From the NCBI GenBank assembly GCA_964443315.1, contig CAYUCP010000047.1, forward strand, positions 1 through 5,514: a stretch of DNA of 5,514 nucleotides. The letters run 5' to 3'. Every line of letters starts with the position of its first letter. Position 1 is the first letter of the stretch. Both the position numbers and the translations under genes were made by a program. The stretch is from JAGOTP01 sp964443315 (GTDB lineage Bacteria > Patescibacteriota > Patescibacteriia > 2-12-FULL-60-25). The notes beneath the pieces are model-generated. The model searched no databases. It was not told where the DNA came from and was given only the letters and a program-made list of their open reading frames with translations. Shown here piece after piece: positions 1 through 4,422 of this stretch.

Positions 1-5
1 TTCTC

Positions 6-416
6 TTAGGGCAAAATCACGTCACGGAAGGCAGAAACCTCGTCTTCGAAGACCACCTCCTGAGGCTCAACTGGCTCGACGGACTGACTGTTCACGATCT
101 TGAAAAAGCGAATGGGCTTGCCCTGCGCCTGGACCTGCTTAATCTCGGCCAGCACTCCATCACTGACGTCACCAAATACCCAAAGTTCATCCGCGCGATT
201 CACTAAGACATTATTTGCCGCGCGCACCGTGTCGCGATCCACCGTGTCGAGCAGAAAGTAGTCGAATGAGGTGAATGGATTGAGCGGCACCATCCCCTGT
301 TCCAATACGAACTTCACAATATGATAGCGGAAGTAAAAGAACTTTTTGGAAAGCGCTGTAAAAACGACTCGTTTTTCGTTCGCGAGATTGAGCGCGACAT
401 GTGAAAATTCAGACAT
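6..416 (-). CDS. Nucleoside 2-deoxyribosyltransferase-like small protein (DUF7768/DUF4406-like)
   Basis: This predicted cytosolic protein has 136 residues, no signal peptide and no membrane segment. The visible pattern is an early beta strand (VVFTAL, residues 17-22), an aromatic, basic helix (about 23-40), the phrase MVPLNPF (42-48), then RADELWVFG (74-82), SDGVLAEI (85-92) and a final strand GKPIRFFKI (99-107). The strand-helix order, with an acidic residue (E91) in the DGVLAEI helix followed by GKPI, resembles nucleoside 2-deoxyribosyltransferase-like Rossmann proteins, where a Glu in this place is catalytic. Enzymatic activity here is inference only. I chose the ATG at 416, which has AAAGAGG just upstream although only 2 nt away. 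A GTG at 452 would overlap the end of the glycosyltransferase gene and adds 12 residues without domain character. It starts 22 nt after the glycosyltransferase stop, so the two are probably co-transcribed. The acidic C-terminal tail (about 112-130) is not part of the core fold. Confidence 0.7.
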   Translation of the reverse strand: MSEFSHVALNLANEKRVVFTALSKKFFYFRYHIVKFVLEQGMVPLNPFTSFDYFLLDTVDRDTVRAANNVLVNRADELWVFGDVSDGVLAEIKQVQAQGKPIRFFKIVNSQSVEPVEPQEVVFEDEVSAFRDVILP

Positions 417-438
417 AGCCTCTTTTAGAAACAAACAG

Positions 439-1872
439 TTAGTAAATGCCACCTTTCTCAGGAATTCGAATGGAAGAGTAAAAATCTTCTAACTGACCTA
501 AGAATTCCCGGCCGCCAGGCCTACTCTCTACCCTTTGTCTCACTCGATCAAGATATTCAGTCGTCAGCTCAACAGGCGGATAAGCATCTTCATACAACGC
601 CTCCAACAGAGTCTTTTTACCGGTGTAGGCTTTATACAAGAAGCTCAACATGTCTCTAAAATTGGTAAAGGCCTTACTATGCAATCCACTCTCTACAGTT
701 TGTAACATCTCTTCTGGCACCAGCAGCTGTTCACGACTATTCGTGAGCAAAGCACGAATAGTCTGTAGATCTTTTTGCTTATACGCTGCCTTGATCTTGC
801 CATAGAATATATGTCGAAACTCGGGCAACTGAACATCTGGCAACGCATCCGGCACTGAAAAAAAATCTCTTGTTTTCAGTTCTTTAAATATCCCCATAAA
901 CGATGCCTTTGTTCGGTCAGACTCACGAAAGGCGGTGACCACTTTCAATTCTCTTCGCCGAGAGAGCACTCTCTGTCCATAACTACTCGCAAACTCAAGC
1001 AAGCCGTCACTCAACGCCGGATCCTCTCCTTGATTGTCATCTCTCAGACCTCCGACCATAGCCGTTTCTAGACTTCGAGACAGCATATGGCAGCCACTGA
1101 ATCGCGGCCGGCTATCCAGGTCCGGTCCTTGCTTGATACTCCCATTGAGAAATGCCGCCATCGCCTTATAGCGCTTATACACCTTCATGCGCTCAAATTT
1201 TTCAAACAACTTCTTTCGCTCACCTGGGTCACGCTCATCGGGGTCCCACTCATACAAGACTCCACCCGCCATCCCAATCGCCAGAGGGTCTTTATCGAAT
1301 TCAGCGCAAATCTTAGCCAAATGATAGGGATCTTCAAACCACGTGTCCGCGTCCGTTTGCAGAAGAATTCCATTTTTCCCTTGTTCATAGAAACGGACAC
1401 CTGCTTCTGCCACGACGCGATTGCGTGCCCTGCCTACATTGCAATCGGCAATTGTATTTCCTGGCGAGCTTTTATCGATCACATGAACGTGCATTTTTTG
1501 ATCCTGTTCGAGATAACCGGCAACGTGAAGGTTTTTAGCACGAATATCCAGTGCACGTCGTGAGCCGTCGTCACGATCATTGTTCACAACGTACAATACC
1601 TCGAACTGATCCGGGTGAATGTCTTTTTGAGCACGAAGCGAATCCAGCTGTTGCGCTAAACGACGTACATCTTCGTTAAATACAGGAACAACGATGCCGA
1701 GCTTGCAGGCTGGATGCTGCGGTTCTTTGATTCGCTGCTCGCCCGCTAACCGTTCGCGCCAATAGCGTTTTGCTCGCTCCATTTCGGGCGAACCCTCCAC
1801 TTCGTACGGCTTAGGCACACGGATACGTTCCGCTGTCTGAGAAGGGCCTCGTTCATCCCCACCGTTCATCAT
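439..1872 (-). CDS. Family 2 (GT-A fold) glycosyltransferase, soluble
   Basis: The protein of 477 residues transfers a sugar from an activated donor, probably a nucleotide sugar; donor and acceptor are unknown. GT2 signatures appear in order: nucleotide-binding strand GIVVPVFNED (59-68), NNDRDDG (97-103), GRARN (147-151), a DxD metal site in TDADTW (D174, D176), FSGCHMLSR (258-266), the catalytic-base type motif GEDPALS (282-288), and RESDRT (316-321). About 150 mainly helical residues follow (330-477) and match no family I recognise. There is no transmembrane segment, so it acts in the cytosol or peripherally at the membrane. The start is uncertain: ATG at 1872 or 1869, or an in-frame TTG at 1887, and none has a Shine-Dalgarno. 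I prefer 1872 because a TATACT box lies 14 nt upstream and overlaps the TTG. The gene starts 27 nt after the second TPM gene and is followed 22 nt later by the small deoxyribosyltransferase-like gene. Confidence 0.88.
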   Translation of the reverse strand: MMNGGDERGPSQTAERIRVPKPYEVEGSPEMERAKRYWRERLAGEQRIKEPQHPACKLGIVVPVFNEDVRRLAQQLDSLRAQKDIHPDQFEVLYVVNNDRDDGSRRALDIRAKNLHVAGYLEQDQKMHVHVIDKSSPGNTIADCNVGRARNRVVAEAGVRFYEQGKNGILLQTDADTWFEDPYHLAKICAEFDKDPLAIGMAGGVLYEWDPDERDPGERKKLFEKFERMKVYKRYKAMAAFLNGSIKQGPDLDSRPRFSGCHMLSRSLETAMVGGLRDDNQGEDPALSDGLLEFASSYGQRVLSRRRELKVVTAFRESDRTKASFMGIFKELKTRDFFSVPDALPDVQLPEFRHIFYGKIKAAYKQKDLQTIRALLTNSREQLLVPEEMLQTVESGLHSKAFTNFRDMLSFLYKAYTGKKTLLEALYEDAYPPVELTTEYLDRVRQRVESRPGGREFLGQLEDFYSSIRIPEKGGIY

Positions 1873-1886
1873 AGGAGCTAGAGACA

Positions 1887-1892
1887 AGTATA
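1887..1892 (-). promoter_or_regulatory. Candidate -10 box for the glycosyltransferase gene
   Basis: TATACT matches five of six bases of the sigma70 -10 consensus. It lies between the stop of the TPM gene and the ATG at 1872. Initiation about 7 nt downstream would leave a leader of only about 8 nt, which would fit the lack of a Shine-Dalgarno before this gene. No convincing -35 element sits at 16-18 nt spacing, so this is a weak call. Confidence 0.3.
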
Positions 1893-1899
1893 CCGTAGA

Positions 1900-2775
1900 T
1901 TACCAACTTCCACTCGAACCGCCGCCGCCAGACCGCCCTCCCCCAAAGCCCCCACTCGAAGAACCGCCTCCCCCAGAACCACCGCTACGAAACACTCCCG
2001 AGAGAATACCTGAAAAGAACCCTGATAAAGCCCCTGCAAAAAATCGCTTGAACACCGGCCTTGGCCGATTCGTAATGAGGGAAAAAAGATATGCCACTAC
2101 GTATGCCAAACAAGCCAATACAAACCCGAGAAAAAATCTCCCCACAGCGAGAAGGAGAAACGTTGCCACGATCAAAAGAAGCGCACCGACCCCTGGTGGA
2201 AGTCGCTCGATGAACCGGTCCGTCCAGGCCACGAAAGCGCTTGTCTCTTTTGAAGAGGCCGTACCGCTTGTGTTTTCATAATCACTCAAGACCGACTCCA
2301 CTTCAAGCACCATCTGACTCATTGCTTCGTAATATCGACCTTCTTGGAACAGCGGCGTGGCTCGCTGAATAATGCGCTGACTCTCTGCATCAGTAAGAAG
2401 CGACTCTAGTCCATAGCCAACTTCAATCCTCACACGTCGATCTTGAACAGCGATCAACATCAATACGCCCGTGTCCTGCCCACGCTTTCCGATCCCCCAG
2501 TCTTCAAAGAGCTGTACGGCGTAGGACTCTATCGTCTCTTCGGCCGTAGAGGATACTGTTACTACAGCCACTTCATTCGTCGAGTTCTGCTCATATGTAT
2601 GAAGAACAGACTCTAAGTCAGCCTCTTCTTCTAAGGAAAGAACGTTTGCATAATCGTTCACAAACCCCTCTGAGACGCCTGGGGATGTATAGGCATGAAT
2701 CATGTCCGGAAGAACACATCCGAAGACGATGACCACCCCAAACAAACCCCGGGAAAAAAACGAAGAAGATGACAT
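1900..2775 (-). CDS. TPM-domain (DUF477/YgcG-type) membrane protein with Gly-rich tail
   Basis: A 291-residue exported envelope protein. Residues 1-28 look like a signal peptide, probably cleaved at IHA|YTSP; a Gly-Cys at 19-20 is a poor lipobox. The TPM domain (PF04536) spans about 29-168, with the opening YTSPG and VNDYANVL, then VTVSSTAEE, WGIG and RIEVGYGLES. Two hydrophobic segments follow (about 185-203 and 206-225), then a Gly/Ser tail (263-291) ending GGGGSSGSW, as is usual in YgcG-type proteins. TPM domains occur in plant TLP18.3, where a phosphatase role was proposed, but the bacterial function is not settled. The open frame continues upstream to 2988, but that part runs through the tRNA gene and is not coding. 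The ATG at 2775 has a weak AAGG 8 nt upstream and starts a normal signal peptide. It is a paralogue of the gene at 3015-3830, about half identical over the TPM domain by hand alignment, and lies downstream of the tRNA terminator. Confidence 0.9.
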   Translation of the reverse strand: MSSSSFFSRGLFGVVIVFGCVLPDMIHAYTSPGVSEGFVNDYANVLSLEEEADLESVLHTYEQNSTNEVAVVTVSSTAEETIESYAVQLFEDWGIGKRGQDTGVLMLIAVQDRRVRIEVGYGLESLLTDAESQRIIQRATPLFQEGRYYEAMSQMVLEVESVLSDYENTSGTASSKETSAFVAWTDRFIERLPPGVGALLLIVATFLLLAVGRFFLGFVLACLAYVVAYLFSLITNRPRPVFKRFFAGALSGFFSGILSGVFRSGGSGGGGSSSGGFGGGRSGGGGSSGSW

Positions 2776-2788
2776 ATGCTCTGCCTTA

Positions 2789-2797
2789 AGTGTAGCA
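2789..2797 (-). promoter_or_regulatory. Candidate extended -10 promoter for the second TPM gene
   Basis: TGCTACACT has the TGn extension and four of six -10 bases, ending 13 nt before the ATG at 2775. It lies just after the tRNA terminator, where a new promoter would be needed. No good -35 is visible. Initiation here would also remove the weak AAGG ribosome site from the message, so the two signals conflict and the call is tentative. Confidence 0.3.
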
Positions 2798-2802
2798 GGT
2801 GC

Positions 2803-2833
2803 AAAACAAAACGCCCTCGTGAGAGGACGCTTT
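2803..2833 (-). terminator. Intrinsic terminator of tRNA-Leu
   Basis: In minus-strand RNA an 11-bp stem (arms 2823-2833 and 2808-2818) closes a UCAC loop and is followed by a U-rich tract, UUUUGUUUU. Two of the pairs are G-U wobbles that form only in minus-strand RNA; plus-strand RNA would have A-C and C-A mismatches there. The hairpin is therefore oriented with the tRNA. It starts 3 nt after the CCA end and may also reduce read-through into the second TPM gene. Confidence 0.75.
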
Positions 2834-2836
2834 GCT

Positions 2837-2921
2837 TGGTGGTCGAAGTGGGAATCGAACCCACACGCCGTGAGGCCAGGGATTTTAAGTCCCTTGCGTA
2901 TACCAATTCCGCCATTCGACC
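2837..2921 (-). tRNA. tRNA-Leu (anticodon UAA), CCA end encoded
   Basis: A complete class II tRNA that reads UUA (and UUG by wobble). The 7-bp acceptor stem GGTCGAA/TTCGACC is perfect. The D stem is GCG/CGC, and the anticodon stem AGGGA/TCCCT encloses the loop CTTAAAA with anticodon TAA at 2887-2885. A 13-nt variable arm folds as GCC-TCAC-GGC, and the T arm is GTGGG-TTCGATT-CCCAC. The discriminator A (2840), typical of leucine tRNAs, is followed by genomic CCA (2839-2837). No mismatch or intron is seen. The gene has its own promoter and terminator and lies between two TPM paralogues. Confidence 0.97.
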
Positions 2922-2939
2922 GATGTATAAACCGACAAT

Positions 2940-2968
2940 TTTGTAACACGGACAACCGTAAACGACAA
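2940..2968 (-). promoter_or_regulatory. Sigma70-like promoter of tRNA-Leu
   Basis: A -35 box TTGTCG (2968-2963) is separated by 17 nt from a -10 box TACAAA (2945-2940), which carries a TGT extension directly upstream (TGn motif). Initiation about 7 nt downstream, near 2933, would give a 5' leader of roughly 12 nt before the mature tRNA end at 2921. Spacing and position fit a stable-RNA promoter well, although neither hexamer is perfect. Confidence 0.6.
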
Positions 2969-2993
2969 CTCTCGCTAGATTTTTGCACGGTTG
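2953..2993. repeat. 7-bp inverted repeat around the tRNA promoter -35
   Basis: CAACCGT (2953-2959) and its exact complement ACGGTTG (2987-2993) flank a 27-nt stretch that includes the -35 element of the tRNA promoter. It could be an operator or a chance match; seven bases in a 90-nt spacer is weak evidence. Confidence 0.2.
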
Positions 2994-3014
2994 CCTGATG
3001 TTTTGGCGATGGAG

Positions 3015-3830
3015 CTACCAGCTCCCGCTCGCTCCGCCGCCTCCGGAACTGCCTCCGCTAAATGTATCGCTTGAGCTGCTCGAACCCGAAGAATAATCGC
3101 TAGAAGAAGATGCACTGGAAGAACTTGAGGAATCAGAGGAGGTTGAACCCACAGATCCACCTCCTGAACCCCATTCAAAACTCATCTTTTTCCCTTGTCT
3201 TTTTGCGATCAATAATACAATAGGAATCGGAAGAAAGATGAGAAGAAAAGTAAATACGATCGTTCCAATCATTAAGGAAAACTCTGAACGCCCACTTTCT
3301 ACCGGCTCGAGTGGCGTTGATAACACCACTTGGTTCTTATTTTCAACAGCCACGAGAATTTCCCTGGTCATTTGCTCAATGGCTCCGGAATAGTCTTGTT
3401 GTTTTAATCTACTCGTTGCGCCAGAAATAATCCGCGCACTCCTTGCATCCGTAAGAACGGATTCAAGCCCGTAGCCAACCTCAATTCGCAATTTACGATC
3501 AGAAACCGCGAGCAACAGCAGGACTCCGTTATCTTGATCCTGGCGCCCAATCCCCCACTCTTCGAATAACTTCACCGCATATTGTTCGATCGACTCTTCA
3601 GCGGTGGAAGAAACAGTGACGATCGCTATTTCGTCACTCGTCCTAAGACGATGTTCATGAACAAGATCAGAGAGCGTTTTCTCTTGCTCCGTTGTGAGTA
3701 CGTCCGCAAAATCATTCACATACCCATTCGGGGTACCAGGGGATGTGTATGCAAAAGCCTTTAGACCAGCGCCTAGACATCCGACAAGAAGTGTAAGACA
3801 AACCAACCCGTGTCGGAGAGAGCGATGCAT
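3015..3830 (-). CDS. TPM-domain (DUF477/YgcG-type) membrane protein with Ser-rich tail
   Basis: A 271-residue exported envelope protein and the first TPM gene after lemA. Residues 1-27 form a signal peptide with a likely cut at AFA|YTSP; LVGC (15-18) also matches a lipobox, so lipoprotein processing is possible. The TPM domain (PF04536) covers about 28-165, with VNDFADVL, VTVSSTAEE, WGIG and RIEVGYGLES. One transmembrane helix follows (about 184-209), with a basic KRQGKK after it. A low-complexity tail (221-271) is mostly Ser and ends GGGGASGSW. The predicted topology is TPM domain outside and tail in the cytosol. I chose the ATG at 3830 because AGGGG lies 9 nt upstream and overlaps the lemA stop; the in-frame TTG at 3839 touches that site directly. 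It starts 12 nt after lemA, so the two are surely one operon. A stress or membrane-maintenance role together with LemA is inference. Confidence 0.92.
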   Translation of the reverse strand: MHRSLRHGLVCLTLLVGCLGAGLKAFAYTSPGTPNGYVNDFADVLTTEQEKTLSDLVHEHRLRTSDEIAIVTVSSTAEESIEQYAVKLFEEWGIGRQDQDNGVLLLLAVSDRKLRIEVGYGLESVLTDARSARIISGATSRLKQQDYSGAIEQMTREILVAVENKNQVVLSTPLEPVESGRSEFSLMIGTIVFTFLLIFLPIPIVLLIAKRQGKKMSFEWGSGGGSVGSTSSDSSSSSSASSSSDYSSGSSSSSDTFSGGSSGGGGASGSW

Positions 3831-3842
3831 ACGAAACAACCC

Positions 3843-4400
3843 CTAGAACGACACCTTTGGAGCCGTCTCCGCGCCTGCTTGAGCTTTTGTATATTCAACC
3901 GGTTCGAAGTCACCGAACTTAGCCACAACCGAGGTTGGGAAGGTTTTTACTTTCACGTTATAGCCCTGAACCGTTTCGTTAAAACGCTGGCGCTCTACGG
4001 CAATCCGGTTTTCGGTTCCTTCAAGCTGAGACATCAGCGTCGTAACCGTATCAATCGACTTTAGCTGGGGGTACTGCTCCATGACAACCAAGAGACGAGC
4101 GATAGCCCCATCAAGCTGTTCAGCGGCAACGGCCTTGTCACCAATCGTCTGCGCACCCGAGTAACGCGTACGAGCGTCGGCAATTGCCGTAAAGACAGCT
4201 GTCTCTTGCTGCATCGCCCCTTTCACCGATTCAACCAGGTTTGGAATCAAGTCAAAGCGGCGCTGGTATTGAGACTCGACCTGCGCCCACTTACCTGAGA
4301 CCGCTTCGCGACTCGAAACGAGCGAGTTGTAGGTCGATAATCCCATTCCACCCAACCCCAACAAAATAACGACAGCAATCACGAGAATGGCAGTTTTCAT
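3843..4400 (-). CDS. lemA: LemA family membrane protein
   Basis: A 185-residue protein of the LemA family (PF04011). An N-terminal membrane helix (about 4-22) precedes a helical domain. The family signatures are clear: YNSLV (24-28), YQRRFDLIPNLVESVKG (45-61), EGTENRIAVERQRFNE (127-142), YN (147-148) and FPTSVVAKFGDF (154-165). The length is normal. LemA proteins are anchored in the cytoplasmic membrane, usually N-terminus out, and their function is not firmly known; genes next to TPM proteins are common. The ATG at 4400 is the only start that keeps the typical N-terminus, but no Shine-Dalgarno lies at proper distance. Instead its ATG overlaps the TGA of a 7-codon mini-ORF with a strong ribosome site. 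Upstream is folC (22 nt gap) and downstream is the first TPM gene (12 nt gap). Confidence 0.95.
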   Translation of the reverse strand: MKTAILVIAVVILLGLGGMGLSTYNSLVSSREAVSGKWAQVESQYQRRFDLIPNLVESVKGAMQQETAVFTAIADARTRYSGAQTIGDKAVAAEQLDGAIARLLVVMEQYPQLKSIDTVTTLMSQLEGTENRIAVERQRFNETVQGYNVKVKTFPTSVVAKFGDFEPVEYTKAQAGAETAPKVSF

Positions 4401-4420
4401 AGATGAAGGCAGTATAGCAT
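4397..4420 (-). CDS. Possible 7-codon leader mini-ORF coupled to lemA
   Basis: ATG at 4420 opens the peptide MLYCLHL and ends with a TGA that overlaps the lemA start as ATGA. AGGAGGG (4433-4427) stands 6 nt before it, the best ribosome site in the window. The folC stop is only 2 nt upstream of its ATG. The arrangement would let ribosomes finishing the mini-ORF re-initiate at lemA. The peptide is too short to resemble any known family, and translation is not shown. Confidence 0.4.
   Translation of the reverse strand: MLYCLHL
4411..4419 (-). promoter_or_regulatory. Candidate extended -10 promoter of lemA
   Basis: TGCTATACT combines a TGn extension with a five-of-six -10 box and ends 10 nt before the lemA ATG. 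Initiation near 4404 would give an almost leaderless lemA message without the upstream ribosome site. The -35 region is poor (TTAAAG at 18-nt spacing). The element overlaps the mini-ORF codons. Confidence 0.4.
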
Positions 4421-4422
4421 TG

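Noticed and set aside
1087..1563. 158-codon open frame on the plus strand
   Set aside because: It lies fully antisense within the glycosyltransferase gene, whose protein has clear GT2 motifs. The plus-strand translation shows no recognisable domain.
2776..2988. N-terminal extension of the second TPM gene up to 2988
   Set aside because: The extension is a translation of the tRNA-Leu gene and its terminator. A normal signal peptide begins at the ATG at 2775.
2702..2998. 98-codon open frame on the plus strand across the tRNA
   Set aside because: It is antisense to the TPM signal peptide and the tRNA, with no domain signal.
3011..3025. Perfect 6-bp inverted repeat GGAGCT/AGCTCC at the end of the first TPM gene, as a terminator
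   Set aside because: The 3-nt loop and stem are plausible, but no T-rich tract follows in the minus direction, and half the stem is the coding sequence of the conserved C-terminus.
3018..3170. Ser-rich tail as a recent trinucleotide repeat expansion
   Set aside because: All six serine codons are mixed without a repeated unit, so slippage is not the recent cause.
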